From Betaproteobacteria bacterium (GTDB taxonomy: Bacteria > Pseudomonadota > Gammaproteobacteria > Burkholderiales > Casimicrobiaceae), in the NCBI GenBank assembly GCA_016717855.1, contig JADKEV010000001.1:357176-421175 (forward strand): a DNA stretch of 64,000 nucleotides, read 5' to 3'. Below the pieces are notes generated by a model. It worked only from the letters and a program-made list of their open reading frames with translations, did not search any database and was not told where the DNA came from. Positions 1 to 9,071 of this stretch are shown here, piece by piece. The translations under genes and the position numbers were made by a program. Within the stretch, counting starts at the first letter, position 1; each line of letters opens with the position of its first letter.

Positions 1-833
1 GCGGATGATCTGCCAGTTCGACAGCCCCATCGCCCGCGCCGCCTTGACGAACTCGAGGTTGCGATTGCGCAGGAACTCGGCGCGCACGTAGTCGGAGAGC
101 GAAATCCAGCCGAACAGCGCGAACACGCAGAGCAGGACGAGCAGGGACGGCTCCAGGATGGAGGCCACGATGATCAGCACGTAGAGCTCGGGAATCGCGT
201 TCCAGATCTCGATCACGCGCTGCGTCGCCAGGTCGACGCGGCCGCCGAAGTAACCCTGGACCGCACCGATCAGGATGCCCAGCAGCGTCCCGGCGATGGT
301 CAGCGCCAGCCCGAAGTAGATGCTGATGCGAAACCCGTACAGGAGGCGCGCCACCATGTCGCGGCCCGCGGGATCGGTGCCCAGCCAGCGGCCGTCGTCG
401 GGGGGCGCGGGATCCGCCGCGCTCGCGAAGTAGTTGAGCGCGTTGGCGTCGTACTGGTTGAAGGTGAACAGCGCCCAGTTTCCCGGCTTGCTGAACTGTT
501 CGCGGATCAGCGGATCGTGCCACTCGGTCGGCGTCTTGAAGTCGCCGCCGAACGCGGTCTCGGGCGGATTGCTCAAGATCGGGAAATACCAGTTCCCGGC
601 GTAGCGGGCCACCAGCGGCCGGTCGTTGGACACCAGCTCGGCGAAGGTGGCGACCACCAGCACCGACAGGAACACCAGCAGCGACACGAAGCCCAGCCGG
701 TTGCGCTTGAAGCGCGCCCAGGCGCGCTGGTTGGGGGAGCGCGAGACCGCGGCCAGCGGGTCGGCGCCGGCGGCACGCGCGGCGAAGGCGTCAGCGACGG
801 GGCGTCCGGCGCGCCGGCGGCCTGCCCGCTCAT
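1..833 (-). CDS. yejE: Oligopeptide ABC transporter permease, YejE-like (3' end outside window, frameshifted near start)
   Basis: Inner-membrane permease of a Yej-type oligopeptide importer. The conserved frame contains RFKRNRLGFVSL, a hydrophobic helix, the YejE-type periplasmic stretch (NPPETAFGGDFKTPTEW), LGTDPAGRD, and the binding-protein-dependent permease loop running to the window edge. The start ATG (complement of 831-833) overlaps the yejB stop as ATGA. However, the frame opened by that ATG is not the frame of the conserved protein. The switch must lie near 795-830, and a GGGG run at about 799-802 is the likeliest place. A single-base indel, probably a sequence error, explains this better than a different start, since no start codon exists upstream in the conserved frame. 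It is co-transcribed after yejA and yejB. Confidence 0.85.
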
Positions 834-1867
834 TTGGCCACCGCCGCGAACTGGACCCGCCGGTCGACGACGACGTAGAGCAGGTCGCCGACCAGCTTGA
901 CCACCAGCCCGATCAGCGTGAAGAAGTACAGCGTGCCCAGCACGACCGGATAGTCGCGGCGGATCAGCGATTCGTACGACAGCAGCCCCAGCCCGTCGAG
1001 CGAAAACAGCGTCTCGATCAGCAGCGACCCGGCGAAGAACGCGCCGACGAAGGCGGCCGGAAAGCCGGTGACGATGGGAATCAGCGCGTTGCGGAACACG
1101 TGCTTGTAGAGCACGCGCTTTTCCGACAGGCCCTTGGCGCGGGCCACCAGCACATACTGCTTCCTGATCTCCTCGACGAACGTGTTCTTGGTCAGCATCG
1201 TCACCACGGCCAGGCTGCCGATCGCGAAGCAGATCAACGGCAGCGTCAGGTGCCAGAGATAGTCGGTGATGCGCCCCCACCAGGAGAGCTCGGCCCAGTT
1301 GTCCGACACCAGGCCGCGCAGCGGGAACCAGTCGAGGAACGTGCCCCCGGCGAAGAGCACGATCAGCAGCACGCCGAGCACGAAGCCCGGTATCGCGTAG
1401 CCGATCAGCACCAGCAGCGTGGTCGCCGTGTCGAAGCGGCTGCCCTCCTTCATCGCCTTGCCGATGCCCAGCGGAATCGACACCAGGTAGGAAATCAGGA
1501 AAGTCCAGAGCCCGAGGCTGAGCGAGACCGGCAGCTTCTCCTTGATCAGGCCCCAGACGTCCTTGTTGCGCATGAAGCTCTTGCCCAGGTCGAAAGTCGC
1601 GAAGCTCTTCATCATCGAGACGTAGCGCTCCAGCGGCGGCTTGTCGAAACCGTACAGCGCCCTGAGTTCGGCGAGCTGCTTGGCGTCGACATCCCGGCGC
1701 GCGTTGCCGCGGCCGACGCCTTCGCCGTCGGGGCCGGCGCTCATCTCGGCGAGCAACTGCTCGACCGGCCCGCCCGGCACGAACTGGATGATGACGAACG
1801 TCAGCGTCAGCGCGCCGATCAGCGTCGGGATCATCAGCAGCAGCCGCTTGAGGATGTAGATCAGCAT
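830..1867 (-). CDS. yejB: Oligopeptide ABC transporter permease, YejB-like
   Basis: Predicted 345-residue inner-membrane permease pairing with the YejE-like protein to form the channel of the importer. It starts MLIYILKRLLLMIPTL, the usual first helix of DppB/OppB-type permeases. It then has a long periplasmic insert (about residues 35-100, including DKPPLERY) and the permease domain with about five more helices. The cytoplasmic EAA-type loop reads LVARAKGLSEKRVLYKHVFRNAL. It ends in a final helix followed by VVDRRVQF. The ATG at 1865-1867 was chosen because the protein begins directly with the conserved helix; the open frame continues upstream but without homology. It lies 10 bp after the yejA stop and overlaps yejE by 4 bp, so the three form one operon. 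Confidence 0.9.
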   Translation of the reverse strand: MLIYILKRLLLMIPTLIGALTLTFVIIQFVPGGPVEQLLAEMSAGPDGEGVGRGNARRDVDAKQLAELRALYGFDKPPLERYVSMMKSFATFDLGKSFMRNKDVWGLIKEKLPVSLSLGLWTFLISYLVSIPLGIGKAMKEGSRFDTATTLLVLIGYAIPGFVLGVLLIVLFAGGTFLDWFPLRGLVSDNWAELSWWGRITDYLWHLTLPLICFAIGSLAVVTMLTKNTFVEEIRKQYVLVARAKGLSEKRVLYKHVFRNALIPIVTGFPAAFVGAFFAGSLLIETLFSLDGLGLLSYESLIRRDYPVVLGTLYFFTLIGLVVKLVGDLLYVVVDRRVQFAAVAK

Positions 1868-1877
1868 GGGACGGTCC

Positions 1878-3857
1878 TCATCGCTTCGACGGATCCTTGA
1901 TCCACCAGGTGGTGATGGCGATCGCCGGCCAGATGTCGAGGGCGCTGTCCATCGTATAGTTCTTCGGCAGCTTGTCGGGCATGCCGAACTTGTCCCAGTA
2001 CGACATCCGGTAGGTTCCCGAATACAGGTCGGGGACCGCATAGAAATTCCAGATGACGACGCGGTCCAGCGCCCGGCAGGCATCGCGTAGCGCTTCGAGC
2101 GTCTGCGCCCGCGCCATGGTGTCGAGCAGGTGATCGACCGCCGGACTTTTCACGCCCGACATGTTGTTCGATCCCGGCGCGTCGGCGGTCGCGCTGCTGT
2201 ACTGGTCGCGCAACTCGCCGATCTTGGGTAGCGTGAAATCGGAAGTCCGCACCTTGACCATGTCGAAGTCGAAGGCTTCGGTTCGCTTGGTCATGATCGC
2301 GTAGTCGACCTCGCGTTCCTTCATGTTGATGCCGAGCTTGTCGAAGTTGCGGCGCCACGCCGCTTCGAACCTGGAACTGCGGCCGATATCCTCCAGGTAC
2401 TCGAACTCGAACGCTTCGCCGCGCGCATTGCGCAGCTTGCCGTCGGCCGCGATCTTCCAGCCCGCCTGTTCGAGCAGCGCGCGCGCCTTCAACAGGTTCT
2501 CCCGGACCGCGTTGGGACCGGTGTCGGTCCGCGGCGGCTCCCACGCGGGGCCGAAGACCTCGGGCGGCAATTGCGCGCGGAACGGCTCCAGCAACGCCAG
2601 TTCCCCGGGGCCGGGCACGCCCGTCGCAGCGAATTCGGAATTGGAAAAGATGCTCTTGGTGCGCGTGTACTGGCGGTAGGTGTTCACCATGTTGAAGTCG
2701 TACGTGTAGTTCAGCGCCTCGCGCACGCGCCGGTCCTGGAACAGCGGCCGGCGCAGGTTCAGGAAGTACCCCTGCAGGCCGGCGCCGAAGCCGTTTTCGA
2801 AGACCTGCTTCTTGATGCGCCCGTCGCGCCATTTCGCGCCTTCGTGCGAGCGCGCCCAGCGCCGCGCAGAGAATTCCTGGATCAGGTCGAATTCGCCGGC
2901 CTTGAACGCTTCCATGGTGACCGCGCGGTCCTGGTAGTAGCGGTAGACGACACGGTCGAAATTGAAGAAGCCGCGGGTCGCGCCGAGGTCGCGCGCCCAA
3001 TAGTCGGGGCGCCGCGCGAAGTCGATCCGGCGGCCCGAGTCGGTCCGGGCGATCGTGTACGGGCCGGTGGTGACGGGATGCTCATGGATGATCTGGTCGA
3101 ACGGCTTCGGGTTCCCATCGGGACCCGCACCCCACTTTCGCGAAAAGACCGGCATCCGCGTGCCGAGATTGATGATGGTGTTGGCCGCGCGCTCCTTGAG
3201 GTCAAAGCGGACCGTGCGCGCATCGATGATGGTCGCCGAGGCGGTGCCGGACAGGCGCGAGCGCCGGATCGGGTCGGCCAGCTTGCTGGTCAGGACGTCG
3301 AACGAATACTTGACGTCCGTGGCCGTCACCGGATCGCCGTTGTTGAACGCCGCCTTGGGGTGCAGGCGGAAGGTGATCGACGACAGGTCGGGAGCGACCA
3401 GCATTTCCTCGGCCAGCAGGCCGTAGACCGTCCCCGGCTCGTCGGCGCCCGCGACGGTGAGCGTCTCGAACATGAAGTTCATCACCCCCGCCGGCGCCAG
3501 CCCTTTGATGGTAAACGGGTTGAACTTGTCGAAGCTGGTGCGGCGGTCGGGATTGGCCAGATAGAGGGTGCCGCCCTTCGGCGCCTCCGGATTCACGTAG
3601 CCGAAGTGCGTGAAACCACGGGGGTACTTGGGCTCGCCGTACGTGGCGAAGGCGTGGGGCCACGTCACTTCGGCGGTCGCCTCGGCCGCGACGGCTGCGG
3701 CGGATGTGGCCTTGGCGGACGAGGGCGCAGACGCTGCAGCCGGCGCTTGCGCAGCAGCCGCGACGAATAGCGGCGCCGCGAGCGCCAGCGCCAAGCAGAC
3801 CGGTAGCAACCGCCGCAGCGGCGCGACGCTTCCCGGAAGAAGCCCGCCCCGGGTCAT
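1878..3857 (-). CDS. yejA: Periplasmic oligopeptide-binding protein, YejA-like (SBP family 5)
   Basis: Predicted 659-residue exported solute-binding protein of the peptide/opine/nickel family (SBP_bac_5), supplying peptides (YejA/microcin-C type) to YejB and YejE. The N-terminus MTRGGLLPG followed by LRRLLPVCLALALAAPLF is a signal peptide and AAAQA is a likely cleavage region. The mature part begins HAFATYGEPKYPRGFTHFGYVNPEAPKGG, typical of the YejA branch. It carries the family block FRLHPKAAFNNGDPVTATDV. The open frame continues upstream to 4040, but that extension reads into a palindromic repeat and lacks conservation, so the ATG at 3855-3857 is preferred. It is the first gene of the yejABE operon. 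Confidence 0.9.
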   Translation of the reverse strand: MTRGGLLPGSVAPLRRLLPVCLALALAAPLFVAAAAQAPAAASAPSSAKATSAAAVAAEATAEVTWPHAFATYGEPKYPRGFTHFGYVNPEAPKGGTLYLANPDRRTSFDKFNPFTIKGLAPAGVMNFMFETLTVAGADEPGTVYGLLAEEMLVAPDLSSITFRLHPKAAFNNGDPVTATDVKYSFDVLTSKLADPIRRSRLSGTASATIIDARTVRFDLKERAANTIINLGTRMPVFSRKWGAGPDGNPKPFDQIIHEHPVTTGPYTIARTDSGRRIDFARRPDYWARDLGATRGFFNFDRVVYRYYQDRAVTMEAFKAGEFDLIQEFSARRWARSHEGAKWRDGRIKKQVFENGFGAGLQGYFLNLRRPLFQDRRVREALNYTYDFNMVNTYRQYTRTKSIFSNSEFAATGVPGPGELALLEPFRAQLPPEVFGPAWEPPRTDTGPNAVRENLLKARALLEQAGWKIAADGKLRNARGEAFEFEYLEDIGRSSRFEAAWRRNFDKLGINMKEREVDYAIMTKRTEAFDFDMVKVRTSDFTLPKIGELRDQYSSATADAPGSNNMSGVKSPAVDHLLDTMARAQTLEALRDACRALDRVVIWNFYAVPDLYSGTYRMSYWDKFGMPDKLPKNYTMDSALDIWPAIAITTWWIKDPSKR

Positions 3858-4291
3858 GCGCAACAGATGAACGCGGGAGCTTCCCCGCAACCGCAACGAC
3901 GACACCCTGAACTCACCGATCCCCCAGCAAACGGATTTGCGCCCGATGATCGCCGTTTTCGGCGGGGATCGCAATCGATTCGTTGGGGCCTGGTAATCAG
4001 TAGCCGCTCCGTAGGATGGGTGGAGCGCAGCGATACCCATCGCGTCGCGGATGCGCCGCGCATCTCGAAAGCAACCCGGCGGCTGGTAAACGGCCGCGAA
4101 GCAGTTGCTCGGCCGGCATTCGTGAGTGGCGCTTCCACGACGAGGGGGGGGGGTGATGGGTATCGCTGCGCTCCACCCATCCTACGGGTCTACTCCCATG
4201 CGGTCTGCGGTCCTGCATTCGGGACAAGGTATGCTACTGCCTGGCGGCGGTGCGCTACCCTGCACACGCCGCACCCACCAAGGAGAAACCG
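3858..4291. other. Divergent intergenic region between yejA and the Bug-protein gene
   Basis: This is 434 bases between the two divergent starts. Most of it is taken up by palindromic element copy 1 (4010-4186). A G run of 10 bases (4144-4153) sits just before the right arm and is a likely error-prone site. No gene is supported here; the short open frames that cross it are translations of the palindrome arms. A Shine-Dalgarno AAGGAG at 4280-4285 precedes the rightward gene. Confidence 0.7.
4010..4186. repeat. Palindromic element copy 1 (32-bp arms, 113-bp interior)
   Basis: Left arm 4010-4041 begins CGTAGGATGGGTGG and ends CGATACCCATC. Right arm 4155-4186 is its exact reverse complement. The arms are identical to those of copies 2-4, while the 113-bp interior is different. 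The element lies in the gap between divergent yejA and the Bug-protein gene. When translated, the arms give the spurious peptides MGIAALHPSY and WVERSDTH. Function is unknown; it resembles a REP-like or MITE-like hairpin. Confidence 0.9.
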
Positions 4292-5281
4292 ATGATCCAC
4301 TGCCGCGCGCTGCTGACCGCCGTCGCCCTGAGTTGCACGCTGCCCGCCTGGGCGCAGACCGCGCCCGCCGCCGACGCGGGCTATCCGTCGCGCACGATCA
4401 CGATGATCGTGTCGTTCCCGCCCGGCGCCGGGGCGGACCTGACCGCCCGCACGGTCGCGCAGAAACTGACCGAATCGATGGGGCAGCCGGTGGTCGTCGA
4501 CAACCGCGGCGGCGCCAACGGCATCGTGGGCACCAGCGCGGTTGCCAAGGCCGCGCCGGACGGCTACACCATCCTGCTTACCGACCGCGGCGCGCTGGGA
4601 ATCAACCCGAGCACTTACAAGAAGCTCGCTTACGATCCGCTGAAGGACTTCGAGTACATTTCCATCGCCGCAGTCGGCGCCTACGTGCTGGCGGTGAAGG
4701 CCGATCTGCCCGCGAAGACCTACGCAGAATTACTGCAGCTCGCCAAGGCCAAGCCCGGCGCCGTCAACTACGGCAGCTTTGGCGTCGGCTCGATGCCGCA
4801 GCTCAACATGGAAGCGTTCAAGGCACGGCAGGGCGTCAACATGGCCCACATCCCGTACAAGGGCGGCGCGCAGGTCGCGGCCGCCCTGCTCACCGGCGAA
4901 GTCGACGTCGCGCTGCTGACCGCGCCCTCGCTGGTCGGACCGATGAAGGCGGGCAAGGTCCGGCCGCTGGCGGTGGGGGCGCCCACGCGCTCGGCGCTGC
5001 TGCCCGACGTGCCGACGATGACCGAAGTCGGCGGCGGCGACGACACGTTCGTCCCGACCTGGTTCGGCTTCGCCGCCCCGGCCGGCACGCCGCGCGCGAT
5101 CGTCAGCAAGCTGAACGCCGAGATCAGGAAGGCGCTGGCGCAGAAGGATGTCGCCGAGCGCCTGGCCGGCGCGGGGCTGGAAGCCACCGGCAGCTCGTCC
5201 GAGGAAATGGCCGAGACGGTCAAGCGCGACATCGCGCGCTTCGGCGCGCTGGTCAAGACGATCGGCATCGAGCCGGAATGA
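4292..5281 (+). CDS. Bug family tripartite tricarboxylate transporter substrate-binding protein (TctC-like)
   Basis: Predicted 329-residue periplasmic binding protein of the Bug family, which captures carboxylates or aromatic acids. The signal peptide is MIHCRALLTAVALSCTLPAWAQ. The mature protein has the Bug hallmarks YPSRTITMIVSFPPGAGAD, VVDNRGGANGIVGT, AKAAPDGYT, the HIPYKGG loop and FAAPAGTPRAIV near the C-terminus. The ATG at 4292 follows AAGGAG by 6 bases. No TctA or TctB membrane partner is present in the window, which is usual for orphan Bug genes. It overlaps the next gene by 4 bp (ATGA), placing it first in a catabolic operon, so its ligand is probably the aromatic acid degraded by the following enzymes (inference). 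Confidence 0.92.
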   Translation: MIHCRALLTAVALSCTLPAWAQTAPAADAGYPSRTITMIVSFPPGAGADLTARTVAQKLTESMGQPVVVDNRGGANGIVGTSAVAKAAPDGYTILLTDRGALGINPSTYKKLAYDPLKDFEYISIAAVGAYVLAVKADLPAKTYAELLQLAKAKPGAVNYGSFGVGSMPQLNMEAFKARQGVNMAHIPYKGGAQVAAALLTGEVDVALLTAPSLVGPMKAGKVRPLAVGAPTRSALLPDVPTMTEVGGGDDTFVPTWFGFAAPAGTPRAIVSKLNAEIRKALAQKDVAERLAGAGLEATGSSSEEMAETVKRDIARFGALVKTIGIEPE

Positions 5282-6270
5282 CCCGCCGCTCCATCACCAT
5301 CGCGGCCTGGGACTACGACCGGGTGCGCGCGATCATGGACGGCCGCGTCGCCGTCGAAGGCTGCGACGTGAACTTCCTGCCGCTGGCGCCCGAGGAGTGC
5401 TTCCATCGCACGTACCTCAACCGCGAGTTCGAGGTCGCCGAGATCGGCTTTTCGCCGCACCTGATCGCGCTCTCGCGCGGGACCAACGACTACGTCGCGC
5501 TGCCAATCTTCCTGTCGCGGATGTACCGGCATTCGGCGATCTACATCCGCACCGACCGCGGCATCGCGACGGCGGCCGACCTGCACGGCAAACGGGTGGG
5601 CGTGCCCGAGTACCAGATGTCGGCAGCGATGTGGGCGCGCGGGATGGTGCAGGACGATCACGGCGTGCCGCCCGCCGCGATGCGCTGGTTCCAGGGCGGG
5701 CTGGAAGTGCCCGGCCGCAAGGACAAGTTCCCGCTCAACCTGCCCGCAGGTTTTCCGCTCGCGCCCGTCCCCGAAGGCGCGACGCTCTCCGGGATGCTGG
5801 CCGCGGGCGAGCTCGACGCGGTGTTCTCGGCGCGCGCGCCATCCTGCTACCGGCAGCCCGGCGTGCCGGTGGCGCGCCTCTTTGAGGACTACGCCAGCGC
5901 CGAGCGCGCGTATGCGAAGCGCACCGGCATCTTCCCGATCATGCACGCGCTTGGCGTGCGCGCCGACGTGCTGGCCGCCGCGCCGTGGCTGGCAATGAGC
6001 CTGTGCAAGGCGTTCGGACAGGCGAAGAAACTCGCGGACCAGGACCTGTTCGAGGTCACCGCGCTCAAGATCGGCCTGCCATGGATCGGCGACGAGGCGA
6101 TGCGCACCCGCGAATTGATGGGCGAGGATTTCTGGCCGTACGGCGTCGAACCCAACCGGCGGACACTGGAGACGATGGCGCGCTATTCGTTCGAGCAGGG
6201 GCTGGCGACGCGGCTGCTGGCTGTCGAGGAGATGTTCGCGCCGGCATCGCTGGAGGCGATCAAGGTATGA
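5278..6270 (+). CDS. 4,5-dihydroxyphthalate decarboxylase-like protein (Pht5 / binding-protein fold)
   Basis: Predicted 330-residue cytosolic protein with no signal peptide. Its N-terminus (LTIAAWDYDR-like, MDGRVAVEG, FLPLAPEECF, FEVAEIGFS) matches the family annotated as 4,5-dihydroxyphthalate decarboxylase, which has a periplasmic-binding-protein-like fold. That enzyme removes a carboxyl group to give protocatechuate. Many relatives are only annotated as NMT1/THI5-like or ABC-type binding proteins, so the reaction is not certain. The lack of a secretion signal and the position between a Bug protein and a ring-cleavage dioxygenase favour an enzyme. It overlaps both neighbours by 4 bp. Confidence 0.75.
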   Translation: MTRRSITIAAWDYDRVRAIMDGRVAVEGCDVNFLPLAPEECFHRTYLNREFEVAEIGFSPHLIALSRGTNDYVALPIFLSRMYRHSAIYIRTDRGIATAADLHGKRVGVPEYQMSAAMWARGMVQDDHGVPPAAMRWFQGGLEVPGRKDKFPLNLPAGFPLAPVPEGATLSGMLAAGELDAVFSARAPSCYRQPGVPVARLFEDYASAERAYAKRTGIFPIMHALGVRADVLAAAPWLAMSLCKAFGQAKKLADQDLFEVTALKIGLPWIGDEAMRTRELMGEDFWPYGVEPNRRTLETMARYSFEQGLATRLLAVEEMFAPASLEAIKV

Positions 6271-7223
6271 GCCAGGCGGCGATGCTGGTATGTGCCTCGC
6301 ACAGCCCGCTGATGCTGGTCGACATGCCGCGCTCGGCGCCCGACAGCCAGGACTTCGTGGCGCGGGCGGAAGAAGTCCGGGCGCGGGTCGCGCGCTTCGC
6401 GCCGGATCTGGTCGTCGTGTTCGGCCCCGATCACTTCAACGGGTTCTTCTTCGACCTGATGCCGGTGTTCTGCATCGGCGCCGCCGCCGAGAGCACCGAG
6501 GACTGGCAGCTCCCGCGCTGCGAACTCAACGTCCCCTCGGCCCTGGCGCTCGACTGTGTCGAGCACCTGCGCGCCGCCGGCGTCGACGTGGCGCTGTCGT
6601 GGCGGATGAAGGCCGACCACGGGATCACGATTCCGCTCAAGCTCTTCACCGGCCTGCCGCCGGCGCTGCCCGTGCTGCCCATCTTCGTCAACTGCGCGGC
6701 GCCGCCGCGCGCGGCGTTCCGGCGCGTGGGCCGGCTGGGCGAGGAAGTCGGGAAGTTCCTCGCGACGCTGGACCGGCGCGTGCTCGTCCTGGGGTCGGGC
6801 GGACTCTCGCACGACCCGCCCACGCCGCACTTCGCCGACGCGCCACCGGAAGTGCGCAAGCGGCTGCTCGAGCGCAACACGCCGAGCGCGGCCGACTACC
6901 GGGCGCGCGAAGCGCGGGTGATCCGCGCGGCGCGCGCGATGGCCGACGGCACTGACGGCGGCGGCCCGTGCCGGCGGCCGGACGAGTCCTGGGACCGCGC
7001 GGTGATCGCCGCGCTGGAAGCCGGCGCGACGGACGCCTATGATGGGATGACCGACGCGGACATCGATCGCGAGGCGGGTTTCGGCGGCCATGAAATCCGC
7101 TGCTGGATCGCCGCCTGCGCGGCCATGCGCGAGCTGGGCGGCCCCCGCCCCCGGCTCGATTACTACCGGCTGGTCCCCGAGTGGATCACCGGGATGGGTT
7201 TGATGACAGCGGGAGAACCATGA
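6267..7223 (+). CDS. Class III extradiol ring-cleavage dioxygenase, MhpB-like (LigB superfamily)
   Basis: Predicted 318-residue non-haem Fe(II) dioxygenase that opens a catecholic ring next to the hydroxyls. It aligns along its length with MhpB (2,3-dihydroxyphenylpropionate 1,2-dioxygenase). Shared blocks are CASHSP (His12), GPDHFNGFFFDLMPVFC (His56), KADHGI (His118), GSGGLSHDPP (His182) and the C-terminal RLDYYRLVPEWITGMG. His118 and His182 correspond to the paired catalytic histidines of MhpB. Length is normal for the family. The substrate is not fixed by sequence; the upstream decarboxylase-like gene and downstream hydrolase suggest a catechol derived from a carboxylated aromatic. Start and stop both overlap neighbours by 4 bp. 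Confidence 0.85.
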   Translation: MSQAAMLVCASHSPLMLVDMPRSAPDSQDFVARAEEVRARVARFAPDLVVVFGPDHFNGFFFDLMPVFCIGAAAESTEDWQLPRCELNVPSALALDCVEHLRAAGVDVALSWRMKADHGITIPLKLFTGLPPALPVLPIFVNCAAPPRAAFRRVGRLGEEVGKFLATLDRRVLVLGSGGLSHDPPTPHFADAPPEVRKRLLERNTPSAADYRAREARVIRAARAMADGTDGGGPCRRPDESWDRAVIAALEAGATDAYDGMTDADIDREAGFGGHEIRCWIAACAAMRELGGPRPRLDYYRLVPEWITGMGLMTAGEP

Positions 7224-7973
7224 GCACGACACCAAGAAGACACGCCGGCACGGCGGCCGCCCCCTACGCCGCGGTGCGCGACCTGGTGGTGGCCAATCGC
7301 ATCCTCGCCAACGAGGGCATCCTGGACGCTTTCGGGCACGTGAGCGCCCGCCATCCCGTGAATCCCGCGCGCTACCTGATCTCGCGTTCGCAAGCGCCTT
7401 CGCTGGTCCAGGGCGAGGACATCGTAGTGCTGGACCTGGACAGCAATCCGGTCGGCGAAGTCACCGCGGCGCTGTACCTGGAGCGCTTCATCCACGGCGA
7501 AATCTACAAACGGCGCCCGGACGTGCAGGCGATCGTGCACAGCCATTCGCCGACGACGATCCCGTTCGGCGTCACGCGCGTGAAGATGCGGCCCATCTGC
7601 CACATGGGCGGCTTCCTGGGCGACGAGGCGCCGATCTTCGACATCCGCAATCACGTGAAGCACTCCGACATGCTGGTGCGCAACGCCGCGCTGGGTGTGG
7701 CGCTCGCCGGACGCGCTGGGGCCGAACGCGGTGGCGCTGATGCGCGGGCACGGCAACGTCGTCGTCGCCGCCGACATCAAGGCCGTCGTGTACCGCGCGG
7801 TCTACTGCGAAGTCAACGCGCGGCTGCAACTGCAGGCGTTGCAGCTCGATCCGCGGCCGCGCTACCTGTCGGACACCGAAGCGCAGCAGTCCGACGCGAC
7901 CAACATGAAAGTCGTCGGCCGGCCGTGGCGCTACTGGGCGGAGCGCGCGGGCTGCGCCGATCTGCTCGACTGA
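7220..7973 (+). CDS. Class II aldolase/adducin family protein (one frameshift)
   Basis: Zinc-dependent class II aldolase (AraD/FucA) fold. The N-terminal part shows FGHVSARHP, SRSQAPSLV, the metal motif HSHSPTTIPFGV and CHMGGFLG. The C-terminal part shows LMRGHGNVVVA, the third metal histidine, and a normal ending. The halves are in different frames: removing one G from the CCGG at about 7708-7711 restores LADALGPNAVALMRGHG. The break is therefore probably a sequencing indel. Some family members in aromatic pathways decarboxylate hydroxylated phthalates or benzoates (PhtC-like), which would fit this operon, but aldol cleavage of a ring-fission product is equally possible. Confidence 0.82.
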
Positions 7974-7988
7974 CGGGGATGGGACGCG

Positions 7989-8894
7989 ATGGATAACGCC
8001 GGCCGGGCGAGGGATCATGCGACCGCTCATGCGACGGGGTACGCGATCTCAGGCGCCGCCGGCGACGGGCCGGCGGTGCGCATCTTCTACCGGCTGTTCG
8101 GCCAGCCTGGCGCGACGCCGGTGCTGATCGTCCACGGGCTGTCGTTCTTTTCCTTCGACTGGATCGGCCCCGCGGCGCGGCTGGCGACCGACCGCCAGGT
8201 CGCTGTGCTGGACATGCGCGGCTTCGGCGACTCGGACTGGCCGGGCGGCTACTCGCTCGCCGCGCACGCCGCCGACATCGTCGCCGTGCTCGATCACCTG
8301 GGCTGGCAGAAGGCGATCCTGATCGGGCACTCGCTGGGCGGACGGCACAGCGCGGTCGCGGCGGCGCGCCATCCGGAGCGCTTCGCCGGGCTGGTGCTGG
8401 TCGACTACACGCCCGAGAATGCGCCGGAAGGCGCGGCGCGCGTGGCCAAGAGGACCGCGTCGACCCCCGACGCGTTTGCGTCGATCGACGAGGCGATGCG
8501 CTGGTCGGGGATCGACCCGGCGTCGGCGCAGGGCGCGCTGAAACGGCCGCGCTTCGAGGCGTATCTCAAGCCCGTGCCGGGCGGATTGATGATCAAGCGC
8601 GATCCGCATTTTCGCGACCAGTTCCGGCGCCAGGTCGAGACGGGCGAGCGGCACAAACCGGAACTGGACATGTGGCAGGTGCTCGGACAGATTGCGTGCC
8701 CGACGCTGGTGATCCGCGGCGTGCGCTCCGACATGTTCGTGGCCGCAGCGGCACCCAAGGTGCTGGCGGCGAATCGGAATTTCCGTCTCGTGGAAGTCGA
8801 CGCGGGACACAATGTCGCCGGCGACAATCCGGAGGCGTTTCATGCCGAGGTCCGGCGCTTCCTGGATAGCGGGTCCGGCCACGGACCGACGTAG
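7989..8894 (+). CDS. Alpha/beta hydrolase
   Basis: Predicted 301-residue cytosolic serine hydrolase. It shows the oxyanion-hole HG motif in LIVHGLSFFSFDW, the strand LDMRGFGDSDWP, the nucleophile elbow GHSLGG (Ser115), an acidic residue in VIRGVRSDMF and the C-terminal catalytic His in DAGHNVAGDNP. It follows the aldolase by 15 bp as the last gene of the aromatic operon. The usual role in that position is hydrolysis of a meta-cleavage product or of an ester substrate (inference). A GGGATGGGA stretch precedes the ATG. Palindromic element copy 2 begins 7 bp after the stop. Confidence 0.85.
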   Translation: MDNAGRARDHATAHATGYAISGAAGDGPAVRIFYRLFGQPGATPVLIVHGLSFFSFDWIGPAARLATDRQVAVLDMRGFGDSDWPGGYSLAAHAADIVAVLDHLGWQKAILIGHSLGGRHSAVAAARHPERFAGLVLVDYTPENAPEGAARVAKRTASTPDAFASIDEAMRWSGIDPASAQGALKRPRFEAYLKPVPGGLMIKRDPHFRDQFRRQVETGERHKPELDMWQVLGQIACPTLVIRGVRSDMFVAAAAPKVLAANRNFRLVEVDAGHNVAGDNPEAFHAEVRRFLDSGSGHGPT

Positions 8895-8900
8895 GGAGGT

Positions 8901-9042
8901 CGTAGGATGGGTGGAGCGCAGCGATACCCATCTGGTCGAATCGACCGAACGCAGATTCGCGTCACGATTTCCGTTTGCCGGTCGCACGAAGAGATTGTCT
9001 CGCATTGGCAGATGGGTATCGCTGCGCTCCACCCATCCTACG
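8901..9042. repeat. Palindromic element copy 2 (32-bp arms, 78-bp interior)
   Basis: Left arm 8901-8932 and right arm 9011-9042 are perfect inverted repeats and identical to the arms of copy 1. The interior starts TGGTCGAATCGACCG, similar to the same place in copy 3 (TCGTCGAAACGTCCG), so the interiors share some ancestry on the left side. It sits downstream of the alpha/beta hydrolase gene, between convergent genes. Confidence 0.9.
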
Positions 9043-9071
9043 GTGAAAGGTCGAACTGATCGATAAAAGCC

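Noticed and set aside
626..1900. Long plus-strand open frame opposite yejB/yejE
   Set aside because: It lies opposite conserved permease genes, is rich in Arg/Gln/Asp as expected for antisense of GC-rich coding DNA, and shows no domain, signal or ribosome-binding site.
3858..4040. N-terminal extension of yejA to 4040
   Set aside because: The extra residues start inside palindromic element copy 1 and precede a complete signal peptide; the start at 3857 is more plausible.
3997..4227. Small proteins containing WVERSDTH or MGIAALHPSY at each palindromic element
   Set aside because: They are translations of the inverted-repeat arms in both directions. They occur at every element copy regardless of context and lack ribosome-binding sites, so they are not genes.
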